Position numbers and translations under genes: made by a program | Notes under the pieces: generated by a model | What the model was told of the DNA's origin: nothing | Databases searched by the model: none | The model's input: the letters and a program-made list of their open reading frames with translations, nothing else | DNA from: Segatella copri | GTDB taxonomy: Bacteria; Bacteroidota; Bacteroidia; Bacteroidales; Bacteroidaceae | DNA length: 64,000 bases | Assembly: GCF_015074785.1 (NCBI RefSeq) | Contig: NZ_CP042464.1 | Coordinates: 3,635,501-3,699,500, forward strand | Reading direction: 5' to 3' | Part shown: positions 1 through 8,736 of the stretch, in pieces | Numbering within the stretch: position 1 is the first letter of the stretch | Layout: every line of letters begins with the position of its first letter

Positions 1-1129
1 CTGATAACTTGACGGCTGCGATGCAGGCATCATCCTGAATACGTACCTTATGATGGTTCTCGTAGCGCTCCTTGATACCACGGAGGATACTGATGGCGTC
101 TACCTCGTCAGGCTCATTGACCATGACGGTCTGGAAACGGCGTTCCAGCGCCTTATCCTTCTCGAAGTACTTCTGATACTCGTTGAGGGTAGTAGCACCG
201 ATGGCTCTCAGTTCACCACGAGCCAGGGCTGGCTTCAGAATGTTAGCTGCATCCATGGCACCCTCGCCACCGCCTGCACCTACCAGCGTGTGAATCTCAT
301 CGATGAAGAGGATAATCTGGCCGTTGGCGTTGGTTACCTCTTTAATGACGCTCTTCAGACGCTCCTCGAACTCACCCTTATATTTGGCACCGGCTACCAG
401 CGCACCCATATCGAGAGAATAGAGCTGCTTGTTCTTCAGATTCTCCGGTACATCGCCACGTACGATACGCTCGGCAAGACCTTCTACGATGGCAGTCTTA
501 CCTGTACCAGGTTCACCTATCAGAATAGGGTTGTTCTTGGTTCTTCGTGACAGAATCTGGAGTACTCTTCTTATTTCCTCATCACGTCCGATAACTGGGT
601 CCAGCTTGCCGCTTCTTGCCTGTTCTACAAGGTTTTTCGCATATTTCTCCAAGCTCTGATAGTTGTCATCAGCGCTTTGTGATTTTACGTTCTGTCCCTG
701 TCTCAGTGCCTGAATGGCAGCGAGCATATCTTTGGCATTTGCACCAGCATCCTTCAGAATACGTGCAGCAGTAGAGTTGCCCTGAACGATAGCCAACAGG
801 ATAGGCTCTACGCTAACGAACTCGTCGCCCATTTTCTTGGCGGTATCTTCGGCATTCATCAGTATCTGGTTAGTCTCGTTGCTGAGGTACGGCTGACCGC
901 CGCCCTGCACACGAGGCAGATGTTGCATCTCCTGACGCAAGAGCATGGCGATTTGCTGTCCGTTCATGCCCAACTTCTGGAAGATGTAGTTGGTCACATC
1001 GGTAGCCTTTTCAAGGATACCGCTAAGCAGATGCACCGGTTCGATGGTTTGCTGACCATTTCGCTGCGCAATGTTTACGGCTTCCTGTACCGCCTCCTGC
1101 GCCTTGATTGTAAATTTGTCGAATGTCAT
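1..1129 (-). CDS. clpB: ClpB disaggregase, N-terminal part (runs off the window)
   Basis: Reading the minus strand from the ATG at 1129 gives about 376 residues of the ClpB/Hsp104 AAA+ chaperone, which rescues aggregated proteins in the cytoplasm together with DnaK. The Clp N-domain comes first, starting [17 protein letters not shown]. It is followed by the first nucleotide-binding domain, with Walker A GEPGTGKT and Walker [11 protein letters not shown] followed by [17 protein letters not shown]. The gene continues past base 1, so the coiled-coil M domain and second AAA module are not seen. The plus-strand frames over this stretch are shadows. No clear TAnnTTTG promoter is visible just upstream. 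Confidence 0.95.
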   Translation of the reverse strand, partial: MTFDKFTIKAQEAVQEAVNIAQRNGQQTIEPVHLLSGILEKATDVTNYIFQKLGMNGQQIAMLLRQEMQHLPRVQGGGQPYLSNETNQILMNAEDTAKKMGDEFVSVEPILLAIVQGNSTAARILKDAGANAKDMLAAIQALRQGQNVKSQSADDNYQSLEKYAKNLVEQARSGKLDPVIGRDEEIRRVLQILSRRTKNNPILIGEPGTGKTAIVEGLAERIVRGDVPENLKNKQLYSLDMGALVAGAKYKGEFEERLKSVIKEVTNANGQIILFIDEIHTLVGAGGGEGAMDAANILKPALARGELRAIGATTLNEYQKYFEKDKALERRFQTVMVNEPDEVDAISILRGIKERYENHHKVRIQDDACIAAVKLS

Positions 1130-1547
1130 ATTAATATCTCCTTTCTTATATTATATATTCTTATTTGCGTTATTTGGATGAGCGCCGGAAACTTCTCTTT
1201 GGAAACCTCCCGGTGCGTTCCTCCCATCCTTTAGCGAAACTTATGCCTATTCGTTGAAAATCAATGATTTACTGACAATCTGTCTTGTTTTTGGTAGGTA
1301 AAAGATAGAAATAAGAGATATTTCCGGACAGAATGACAGAAGAAGGTGGTTTGAGTACGGGCTAGGGGCTTTTGCCCTTTCTGGGCGTGTGGGGCTTACA
1401 TGCCAAACTTGAGTTGCTTATTTCTTGATTTCTCTCAATTATCTTTTAAATATCCTTTAAATAATGCTATTTTATGGGGGGAAATGTTGTGTAATCAAAA
1501 TAATCTTCGTACCTTTGCACCATCATAAATTATAATTTATAAGTTCA
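1130..1547. other. intergenic region between clpB and the IMP cyclohydrolase gene
   Basis: This 418-base divergent spacer has no convincing ORF. It holds the plus-strand promoter listed separately, a short GC-rich fold around 1365-1385 (GGGCTTTTGCCC), and an 18-base word at 1346-1363 that recurs with one change at 44595-44612. I see no recognisable clpB promoter on the minus strand. Confidence 0.5.
1486..1517 (+). promoter_or_regulatory. Bacteroidota-type promoter for the IMP cyclohydrolase gene
   Basis: The -7 box TACCTTTG lies at 1510-1517 and is followed by the common CACC. A GTTG resembling the -33 TTTG lies at 1486-1489, 20 bases upstream. Transcription would start near 1521, giving a leader of about 27 bases. 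Confidence 0.65.
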
Positions 1548-2141
1548 ATGGCTGAAACAAAGAAAATCAAGACAGCGTTGGTGTCTGTCTTCCACAAGGA
1601 TGGCTTGGACGAATTGCTCGCCAAGTTGAATGAAGAGGGTGTTAAGTTCCTGAGTACTGGTGGTACCCAGAAGTTTATCGAATCTTTGGGTTATGAATGC
1701 GAGAAAGTTGAGGATGTCACTACCTATCCATCTATCTTGGGTGGTCGCGTAAAGACTCTTCATCCTAAAATATTTGGAGGTATCTTGGCTCGCCGTGACA
1801 ACGAGGGTGACCAGGAGCAGATGAAGGAATACGAAATCCCTTCTATCGATCTCGTCATCGTAGACTTGTATCCTTTCGAGCAGACTGTAGCTAGCGGTGC
1901 TAGCGATGCTGATATCATCGAGAAAATCGATATTGGCGGTATCTCTTTGATTCGTGCAGGTGCCAAAAACTTCAAGGACGTGGTTATCGTTCCTAGCAAG
2001 GCAGAATACGGCGTATTGCTCGATATCCTGAAGAAGAAGGGTGCTGAGACTGATATCGAAGACCGCAAGATGTTTGCAGAGCGTGCATTCGGTGTAAGCT
2101 CTCACTACGATACTGCAATCCATGCATGGTTTGCTAAGTAA
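1548..2141 (+). CDS. purH: stand-alone IMP cyclohydrolase (PurH N-terminal domain only)
   Basis: This 197-residue protein matches the MGS-like IMP cyclohydrolase half of PurH, which closes FAICAR to IMP in the last step of purine synthesis. It shows the domain start KTALVSVFHKDGL, the STGGT phosphate-binding loop and GGRVKTLHP, and ends at SSHYDTAIHAWF with a proper stop. Bifunctional PurH is normally about 500-530 residues, with AICAR transformylase as the second domain. That domain is absent here, and the next bases are a fold-back repeat, not a decayed coding region. The transformylase is presumably encoded elsewhere. The gene precedes the rod-shape operon but is separated from it by 178 bases. 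Confidence 0.88.
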   Translation: MAETKKIKTALVSVFHKDGLDELLAKLNEEGVKFLSTGGTQKFIESLGYECEKVEDVTTYPSILGGRVKTLHPKIFGGILARRDNEGDQEQMKEYEIPSIDLVIVDLYPFEQTVASGASDADIIEKIDIGGISLIRAGAKNFKDVVIVPSKAEYGVLLDILKKKGAETDIEDRKMFAERAFGVSSHYDTAIHAWFAK

Positions 2142-2160
2142 ACTCTCGGAAAAATAAAGT

Positions 2161-2280
2161 AGTTAAGGAGTTAAGAAGTGGAAGAAGTCAGGACAAGTGT
2201 CTGCGGGGGATTCCATCCCCGGTATATGACAGACTGTTGCCGTGGCTTCTATGCTCCTTTAACTCCTTAACTCCTTAAAT
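2161..2280. repeat. fold-back repeat with TTAACTCC words
   Basis: The left arm AGTTAAGGAGTTAAG (2161-2175) pairs with CTTAACTCCTTAACT-type words at 2254-2277, separated by about 75 bases. The spacer carries its own small GGGGATTCCATCCCC hairpin. It lies in the gap between the IMP cyclohydrolase gene and mreB and could end transcription or cap the transcript. The design recurs with other words at 23127, 44408 and 58600. Confidence 0.6.
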
Positions 2281-2319
2281 AAAAAGAAAATTTTAAGCTT
2301 AAAATAATTTAGAAACGAA

Positions 2320-3342
2320 ATGGGATTTTTTTCATTTATTCAGGAAATCGCAATGGACTTGGGTACAGCCAATACCATCATTATCAGTGATGATAAGATT
2401 GTAGTGGATGAACCTTCTGTTGTAGCCCTTGACCGCCGCACCGACAAGATGATTGCTGTGGGCGAGAAGGCTAAGATGATGTACGAGAAGACTCATGATA
2501 ATATCCGTACTATCAGACCATTGCGTGATGGCGTGATTGCCGACTTTACTGCCTGTGAGCAGATGATGCGTGGATTGATTAAGATGGTTCATACGGGTAG
2601 CCGTCTCTTCTCTCCTTCACTCCGTATGGTTATCGGTGTACCTTCTGGTTCTACCGAGGTTGAGCTTCGTGCTGTGCGCGACTCTGCCGAGCATGCCGAC
2701 GGACGTGATGTATATTTGATTTTTGAGCCAATGGCAGCCGCTATCGGTATCGGTATCGATGTTGAGGCTCCAGAGGGTAATATGATTGTTGATATAGGTG
2801 GTGGTTCTACCGAAATCGCTGTCATCTCATTGGGTGGTATCGTATCGAACAACTCAATCCGTACAGCAGGTGACGACCTTACTGCCGATATTCAGGAATA
2901 TATGAGCCGTCAGCACAACGTGAAGGTTTCTGAGCGTATGGCTGAGCGTATCAAGATTCATGTGGGTTCAGCTCTGACCGATCTGGGTGATGAGGCTCCA
3001 GAAGATTTCATCGTACATGGTCCTAACCGTATTACAGCGTTGCCTATGGAGGTACCTGTATGCTACCAGGAGATTGCCCACTGTCTGGATAAGACCGTGG
3101 CAAAGATTGAGAACGCTGTGCTCTCAGCATTGGAGAACACACCTCCTGAGCTCTATGCCGATATCGTGAAGAATGGTATCTGGCTCTCTGGTGGTGGTGC
3201 TTTGCTCCGCGGTCTCGACAAGCGTTTGCAGGATAAGATCAATATCCCATTCCACATCGCAGAAGATCCATTGCACAGTGTTGCCAAGGGTGCTGGTATT
3301 GCGTTGAAGAATGTAGACCGTTTCTCATTCTTGATGAGATAA
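2320..3342 (+). CDS. mreB: rod shape-determining protein MreB
   Basis: This 340-residue actin homologue forms membrane-bound filaments that guide lateral wall synthesis. It shows an N-terminal hydrophobic/amphipathic stretch MGFFSFIQEIAMDLGTANT that includes the phosphate-1 loop, the phosphate-2 loop around VDIGGGSTEIAV, and the adenosine motif WLSGGGALLRGL. The length is normal for the family. It is first in an operon with mreC, mreD, mrdA and rodA, all on the same strand with short gaps, which is the standard elongasome cluster. Confidence 0.97.
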   Translation: MGFFSFIQEIAMDLGTANTIIISDDKIVVDEPSVVALDRRTDKMIAVGEKAKMMYEKTHDNIRTIRPLRDGVIADFTACEQMMRGLIKMVHTGSRLFSPSLRMVIGVPSGSTEVELRAVRDSAEHADGRDVYLIFEPMAAAIGIGIDVEAPEGNMIVDIGGGSTEIAVISLGGIVSNNSIRTAGDDLTADIQEYMSRQHNVKVSERMAERIKIHVGSALTDLGDEAPEDFIVHGPNRITALPMEVPVCYQEIAHCLDKTVAKIENAVLSALENTPPELYADIVKNGIWLSGGGALLRGLDKRLQDKINIPFHIAEDPLHSVAKGAGIALKNVDRFSFLMR

Positions 3343-3373
3343 TCAGAACTTATTCTAATAGTAAGAATAAAGT

Positions 3374-4246
3374 ATGCGCAACCTTTTAGAGTTTTTAGCG
3401 AAATACAACCATTGGTTTGTCTTCCTGATTCTTGAGGTGGTGAGTATGGTGCTGTTGTTTCAGTATAACAGCTATCAGGGCAGTGCCTGGTTCTCCTCGG
3501 CTAATGCCGTAACGGGTAAGTTGTATGAATGGGATGCGAATGTAGAAACATTCTTCTCACTTACCAAGGTGAACCAGGAACTGACACAGCGCAATGCGTA
3601 TCTCGAACAGGAGGTGCAGAAACTTTCCGACAGTCTCGTGAGCGTGACCAAGGATAGCAGCATCTACCATCGTGACCAGTTTGCATTGCTGAGAAACTAT
3701 CGTCTGATTCCGGCTAAGGTAGTGGCGAATAGTGTCGATAAACCCGGCAACCTGATGACAATTGACAAGGGTAGCGCGGATGGCATCCACAAGGATATGG
3801 GTGTAATCAGCGGTACGGGTGTTGTGGGTATCGTGTATCTGGTGGCAGAACATTATGCTATCGTGATTCCGGTATTGAACACGAAGTCGAACATCAGTTG
3901 TATGATTCAGAATAGAGGCTATTTTGGCTATCTGCGCTGGAAGGGTGGTGTGTCTGACCTTGCCTATCTGGAAGAGGTGCCACGTCATGCTCACTTTAAA
4001 TTGGGTGACTATGTGGTAACGAGTGGCTATTCTGCTGTCTTCCCTCCTGGAGTGAGAGTAGGCAGGATATTGCACGTGTTCAACTCCGCCGATGGACTGT
4101 CGTATCGCGTACAACTTCGCCTCTCTACCGATTTTGCCCGTCTGCGTGATGTATGTGTAATTGATGATGCCGCCATGAAAGAGCGGTTGGAGATTATGCG
4201 TGCCGCACAGGATAGCATCGAAACAAATGGAGACAATAATCAATAA
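3374..4246 (+). CDS. mreC: rod shape-determining protein MreC
   Basis: This 290-residue protein has one N-terminal membrane segment (about residues 14-31), then a coiled coil (about 65-95), then the beta-rich periplasmic MreC domain. Diagnostic parts are NLMTIDKGSADGIHKDMGVI and GDYVVTSGYSAVFPPGVRVG. MreC links cytoplasmic MreB to the penicillin-binding protein and RodA. It lies 31 bases after mreB. The short Glu/Asn-rich C-terminal tail is not conserved. Confidence 0.95.
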   Translation: MRNLLEFLAKYNHWFVFLILEVVSMVLLFQYNSYQGSAWFSSANAVTGKLYEWDANVETFFSLTKVNQELTQRNAYLEQEVQKLSDSLVSVTKDSSIYHRDQFALLRNYRLIPAKVVANSVDKPGNLMTIDKGSADGIHKDMGVISGTGVVGIVYLVAEHYAIVIPVLNTKSNISCMIQNRGYFGYLRWKGGVSDLAYLEEVPRHAHFKLGDYVVTSGYSAVFPPGVRVGRILHVFNSADGLSYRVQLRLSTDFARLRDVCVIDDAAMKERLEIMRAAQDSIETNGDNNQ

Positions 4247-4275
4247 TGACGTATAGTAAGAGGATATAAAAAGCA

Positions 4276-4773
4276 ATGAGTATAGATTTAGTGAAAAGAC
4301 TAGCTACCTTTGTGGTGCTCGTGCTGGTACAGGGATTGGTGTTTAATCATATTCATCTATTCAATTGTGCCACCCCCTTGCTGTATATCATTATGGTACT
4401 GCATTTCCGCCGCAACCATCCTAAATGGGCGGTGTTATTGTGGTGCTTTATGATGGGGCTTTGTGTGGACGTATTTGCCAATACGCCAGGTGTTGCAGCA
4501 GCTTCGATGACTGCCGTAGGACTGCTACAACCTTATTTGTTTGAACTTTTCGTACCGCGCGACAGCGCCGACGATCTGGAACCGTCCATGCGTTCTATCG
4601 GCGTAGGTGCATATTGCTGGTACGTATTCTTCATCATTCTCGTTTATAATCTATTGTTCTTTACACTCGAAACATTCAATTTCTTTAATTGGGTTCACTG
4701 GTTGGAATGTATAGGCGGAAGTACGGTTATCACTTATATATTGGTGATGGCGACAGAAAGTTTCAGAAAGTAA
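4276..4773 (+). CDS. mreD: rod shape-determining protein MreD
   Basis: This 165-residue protein is almost entirely membrane-embedded, with about five hydrophobic segments, as expected of MreD. Sequence similarity within this family is low, so the call leans on size, hydrophobic pattern and position between mreC (29 bases upstream) and the class B PBP gene. A motif-like GLCVDVFANTPGVAAASMT fits the family's conserved loop. Confidence 0.88.
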   Translation: MSIDLVKRLATFVVLVLVQGLVFNHIHLFNCATPLLYIIMVLHFRRNHPKWAVLLWCFMMGLCVDVFANTPGVAAASMTAVGLLQPYLFELFVPRDSADDLEPSMRSIGVGAYCWYVFFIILVYNLLFFTLETFNFFNWVHWLECIGGSTVITYILVMATESFRK

Positions 4774-4836
4774 GATTCCGGATAAGTGATGAGAGAGAAA
4801 AGAACACGATTTTTAGTTTGCTATATATAATAAGGT

Positions 4837-6687
4837 ATGTTGGATTACAATCTTGAAAAACGTAGATTCGTTATCGGTGGAGTGGCCATAGCTATTGTGG
4901 TCATTTACATGATTCGTCTGTTTACGCTTCAGATTATGAGCGACGACTACAAGAAGAATGCCGACAGTAATGCCTTCTTGAAGCATATTGAGTTTCCCGC
5001 CCGTGGTGCCATTTACGACCGTAATGGTAAGCTGCTGGTGTATAATCAGCCGTCTTACGATCTGATGGTGGTCATGAACGAGGAGAGCGGCAGACTTGAT
5101 ACGATGGATTTCTGTAATTCGCTGGGTATCACGAAAGAGTTTTTTATCAAGCGAATGAACGATATCAAGGACCGCTCTAAAAACCCGGGCTATTCGCGCT
5201 ATACCCAGCAGCTTTTTATGGGACAGCTGAGCGACCGGGATTTCAGTGTGTTCCAGGAGAAGATGTTCCGATTCCCCGGTTTCTATGTCCAGAAACGTAC
5301 CGTCAGAGAATATACCTACCCTTATGCAGCCCATGTGCTGGGTGATGTGGGTGAGGTTTCGCAAAGCGATATTGAAGATGATGACTACTATCAGGCTGGT
5401 GACTATATCGGAAAACTGGGTATCGAGAAGTTTTATGAGAAGCAACTGCGTGGTGAGAAGGGTGTGAAGATCATGCTGAGAGATGCCCACGGAAGAATAC
5501 AGGGTAGCTATCAGAATGGTAAACTCGACCAGAAACCTGTGGCTGGAAAGGACTTGACGCTGGGATTGGATGTCAAGTTGCAAGCCTTGGGCGAACGTCT
5601 GCTCCAGGGTAAAATCGGCAGTATCGTTGCCATCGATCCTAGAACGGGCGATGTGCTGGCTATGGTTTCTTCTCCTTCTTACGATCCAAGACGTCTGGTG
5701 GGTAGAAACCGTGGTAAGATGCACAAGTGGCTCTCGCGTAATCCTTGGAAACCGCTCCTGAACCGTAGTATTCAGGGTCAGTATCCTCCGGGTTCTACCT
5801 TTAAGACCACCCAGGCGCTGACTTATCTTACAGAAGGTATCATCACACCGGGAACAGCTTTCCCATGTAATCATGGTTTCTCTTATAGGGGGCTGCATGT
5901 AGGCTGTCATGGTCACCCGTCGCCTATTTCGCTGGTTGATGCCATCAGTACCTCTTGTAACGGTTACTTCTGTTGGGGTCTTTACTATATGATAGGTAAC
6001 CGCAAGAAGTATGGCAGCGTACAGAATGCGATGACCGTATGGAAAAATTATATGGTGAGCATGGGATTCGGCTATAAGTTGGGCATCGACTTGCCTGGCG
6101 AGAAACGCGGTCTGATTCCGAATGCACAGTTCTATGATAAGGCTTACAATGGTTCATGGAACGGACTGACGGTAATCAGTATTTCTATCGGTCAGGGTGA
6201 GGTTAACCTCACGCCGTTGCAGATAGCCAACCTGGGTGCTACCATTGCCAACAGGGGATACTATTATGTGCCTCATGTAGTGAGAAAGGTGAAGGGCGAA
6301 CCGCTTGATACGCTCTATACCCGACGCCATTATACCAAGGCTTCCCGACGGGCTTACGACTATGTGGTAGCCGGTATGAGAAGTTCGGCGCTGAAGGGAA
6401 CCTGTAAGTTGCTCGGCCGCTACGATTTCGAAGCTTGCGGCAAGACGGGTACGGCACAGAACCGTGGCCATGACCACTCTGTATTCATGGGCTTTGCTCC
6501 GATGAACAACCCGAAGATTGCCATTGCCGTGTATGTAGAGAATGGTGGTTGGGGTGCTGACTATGGTGTGCCTATCGGTGGTCTGATGATGGAACAGTAT
6601 CTCAAGGGTAAGTTATCTCCTGATTCTGAGCATAGGGCTGCAGAGATGCAGGCCCGTAGAATCGCCTACGGATTAAGCAGTAGATAG
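4837..6687 (+). CDS. mrdA: penicillin-binding protein 2 (elongasome transpeptidase)
   Basis: This 616-residue class B PBP crosslinks new peptidoglycan during elongation. It has one N-terminal membrane anchor (about residues 14-30), a PBP dimerisation domain beginning at PARGAIYDRNGKLLVYN, and the transpeptidase domain. The active-site triad is intact: S320-x-x-K323 in PPGSTFK, S373-C-N375, and K536-T-G in CGKTGTAQN. It follows mreD by 63 bases and precedes rodA, its glycosyltransferase partner. Confidence 0.96.
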   Translation: MLDYNLEKRRFVIGGVAIAIVVIYMIRLFTLQIMSDDYKKNADSNAFLKHIEFPARGAIYDRNGKLLVYNQPSYDLMVVMNEESGRLDTMDFCNSLGITKEFFIKRMNDIKDRSKNPGYSRYTQQLFMGQLSDRDFSVFQEKMFRFPGFYVQKRTVREYTYPYAAHVLGDVGEVSQSDIEDDDYYQAGDYIGKLGIEKFYEKQLRGEKGVKIMLRDAHGRIQGSYQNGKLDQKPVAGKDLTLGLDVKLQALGERLLQGKIGSIVAIDPRTGDVLAMVSSPSYDPRRLVGRNRGKMHKWLSRNPWKPLLNRSIQGQYPPGSTFKTTQALTYLTEGIITPGTAFPCNHGFSYRGLHVGCHGHPSPISLVDAISTSCNGYFCWGLYYMIGNRKKYGSVQNAMTVWKNYMVSMGFGYKLGIDLPGEKRGLIPNAQFYDKAYNGSWNGLTVISISIGQGEVNLTPLQIANLGATIANRGYYYVPHVVRKVKGEPLDTLYTRRHYTKASRRAYDYVVAGMRSSALKGTCKLLGRYDFEACGKTGTAQNRGHDHSVFMGFAPMNNPKIAIAVYVENGGWGADYGVPIGGLMMEQYLKGKLSPDSEHRAAEMQARRIAYGLSSR

Positions 6688-6688
6688 T

Positions 6689-6725
6689 TTTCAGTTAATA
6701 GTTTATAGTTGATAGTTTATAGATT
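6689..6725. repeat. tandem GTTAATAGTTTATAG words between mrdA and rodA
   Basis: This 37-base stretch is built from variants of AGTTAATAG and AGTTTATAG. It fills the whole mrdA-rodA gap. The same word family occurs before pyrH (23124-23212) and, in frame, inside the DUF3987 gene (55101-55673). Confidence 0.7.
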
Positions 6726-8189
6726 ATGATCGATAATAAACAACCTAGTGTGCTTGCTTCACTTGACTGGTGGACGATAGGTATTTATCTGGCACTCCTC
6801 ATCTTCGGATGGGTGAGCGTCTGTGGAGCCAGCTATAACTATGGTGACAACGAGATATTCAGTCTGGGTGCCCGTTCGGGTATGCAGATTATATGGATTG
6901 GCACATCCATAGCACTGGGATTGGTAATCCTGCTGCTTGATGACCGGTTTTACGATACCTTCTCGTATGTCATCTATGGCGTCCTGATACTCTTGCTCTT
7001 TGCTACGATATTCAATCCGCATAGCATCAAGGGTTCCCACTCCTGGCTGGTGTTGGGACCGCTTCGACTGCAACCGGCTGAGTTTGGTAAGTTTGCTACG
7101 GCTCTGGCGGTAGCCAAGTTTATGTCAAGCTATGGTTTCAGTATGCAGAACCTGAAGCATTTCATGGCAGCCGTAGGCATTATCGTTCTGCCGATGCTCT
7201 GTATCGTAGGTCAGCGCGAAACGGGTTCTGCCTTGGTTTATCTTTCATTCTTCCTCATGCTTTACCGCGAAGGAATGCCGGGTGCCATTCTCTTTACCGG
7301 CGTGTCGATGGTGGCTTACTTCGTAGTGGGTGTGAAGTATGAGAACGTGATGATGTGGGATACCTATACTTCTGTGGGTAAGTTTGTTGTGCTTCTGCTG
7401 GTGCAGATTTTTACGGCTGGCATGGTGAACTCCTATACGGGCGATAGGAAACAGGCACTGATGATCCTTTCCTATTCGGTAGGCATTACGCTGCTCTTCG
7501 TGCTCTTTTCTACCTATGTCATTCCGTTCGACATTGTGTGGATCCAGCTCTTCCTGTGTGCCATGATGATTGGATTCCTGGTTTATCAGGGACTGAGAAC
7601 CCGGTTCCGGAATTACTTCCTCATCTCAATCTTTTCGTTGGGAAGTATCGCTTTCTTCTATTCTGCCGATTATGTGCTGAATCATGTGATGGAACCTCAT
7701 CAGAGAGTGCGTATCAACGTACTGCTGGGACTGGATGAAGATTTGGCAGGTGCGGGATATAACGTGCATCAGAGTGAGATTGCCATTGGTTCCGGCGGAC
7801 TTCAGGGAAAAGGTTTCCTCAATGGAACGCAGACCAAACTGAAGTTCGTTCCTGAGCAGGATACAGACTTTATCTTCTGTACGGTAGGCGAGGAGGAAGG
7901 TTTCCTCGGTTCGGCAGGCGTGCTGCTGCTTTTCCTGGCTTTGATATTGCGGTTGATGCATCTGGCTGAGCGGCAACCTTATAAGTTCGGGCGTATCTAC
8001 GGCTATTGTGTCCTGTCGGTATTCCTCTTCCACCTATTTATTAATGTGGGAATGGTGCTGGGGTTAACACCGGTTATCGGTATTCCGCTGCCGTTCTTCA
8101 GTTATGGTGGCAGTTCGTTATGGGGATTTACCATCCTTCTTTTCATCTTCTTGAGAATTGATGCGGGTAGGAACTTAGTGAGAAGTTAA
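6726..8189 (+). CDS. rodA: peptidoglycan glycosyltransferase RodA (SEDS family)
   Basis: This 487-residue polytopic membrane protein polymerises lipid II in the elongasome. SEDS hallmarks are visible: GSHSWLVLGPLRLQPAEFGK, ETGSALVYLSFF, GSGGLQGKGFLNGTQ, the FVPEQDTDFIFCTVGEEEG loop, and the end motif LPFFSYGGSSLWGF. It is longer than the usual 370-420 residues because of an extra hydrophobic region around residues 220-320, common in Bacteroidota. It is the last gene of the rod operon, with a strong bidirectional terminator immediately after. Confidence 0.95.
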   Translation: MIDNKQPSVLASLDWWTIGIYLALLIFGWVSVCGASYNYGDNEIFSLGARSGMQIIWIGTSIALGLVILLLDDRFYDTFSYVIYGVLILLLFATIFNPHSIKGSHSWLVLGPLRLQPAEFGKFATALAVAKFMSSYGFSMQNLKHFMAAVGIIVLPMLCIVGQRETGSALVYLSFFLMLYREGMPGAILFTGVSMVAYFVVGVKYENVMMWDTYTSVGKFVVLLLVQIFTAGMVNSYTGDRKQALMILSYSVGITLLFVLFSTYVIPFDIVWIQLFLCAMMIGFLVYQGLRTRFRNYFLISIFSLGSIAFFYSADYVLNHVMEPHQRVRINVLLGLDEDLAGAGYNVHQSEIAIGSGGLQGKGFLNGTQTKLKFVPEQDTDFIFCTVGEEEGFLGSAGVLLLFLALILRLMHLAERQPYKFGRIYGYCVLSVFLFHLFINVGMVLGLTPVIGIPLPFFSYGGSSLWGFTILLFIFLRIDAGRNLVRS

Positions 8190-8234
8190 AAAAAAGAGTG
8201 AACAGATTCATCAACAATCTGTTCACTCTTTTTT
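8190..8234. terminator. bidirectional terminator between rodA and gldH
   Basis: A perfect 18-base-pair stem (8191-8208 with 8216-8233, core GAGTGAACAGATT) has a 7-base loop and A and T runs on its two flanks. It can end both rodA (plus) and gldH (minus); the gldH stop codon abuts it. Confidence 0.92.
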
Positions 8235-8716
8235 TATTGTATCTTTGAAATCTTGATGCCGATGTCACTCACACCGGGCAGGATTTCTCTTTTCATATCA
8301 TGTCTGATGGCTACGTGTATGGAATCGCCCTGATGCATCTGATAGATGTTGATAGGGAAGTTATACTGATAGTAGCTGATACCCTGTCCTTTGCTCACGC
8401 CGTTTTTGTCAATCAGCTGGCAGTTGACCGTATCTGTCTTGCATTCGCCAGGTATCTTTCTGTTTCGGTGATAAACCGTCTGTTCTACGATGAGCGTAAG
8501 TCCCATGAACGGATAGGCACCTGTAATGCGAAGTCCTAAGCTTTGCCTGTAATGCCCTGCCTCGAGTAGAGGTGATACTTCGAATGATAGGGTGTCGTTC
8601 TTCTCCCATCCTGCAATCGGTGTATGGGCATACTCATCGTATACGGTCGAACCGCTGCAGGCAGAGAGAATGTGAACGATCGCTGTCAAAACGATGAAAT
8701 AAACAGTCTTTTTCAT
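8234..8716 (-). CDS. gldH: GldH-family gliding motility lipoprotein
   Basis: This 160-residue lipoprotein has its lipobox LSAC with Cys20. The pattern WEKNDTLSFEVSP and PFMGLTLIVEQTVYHRNRK is that of GldH, a lipoprotein first found with the Bacteroidota gliding/type IX secretion machinery and kept in many non-gliding members. Its exact biochemical role is not known. It is last in a minus-strand run after ricT (20-base gap). PorX (30.3 kb) and PorW (60.4 kb), also linked to type IX secretion, are unlinked genes in this window. Confidence 0.8.
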   Translation of the reverse strand: MKKTVYFIVLTAIVHILSACSGSTVYDEYAHTPIAGWEKNDTLSFEVSPLLEAGHYRQSLGLRITGAYPFMGLTLIVEQTVYHRNRKIPGECKTDTVNCQLIDKNGVSKGQGISYYQYNFPINIYQMHQGDSIHVAIRHDMKREILPGVSDIGIKISKIQ

Positions 8717-8736
8717 CTTTTTCTAGCTCCTATTCT

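Noticed and set aside
1346..1363. 18-base word shared with 44595-44612 (17 of 18 bases)
   Set aside because: Only two copies, no structure and no shared context; it may be part of a longer dispersed element, but this window alone does not show it.
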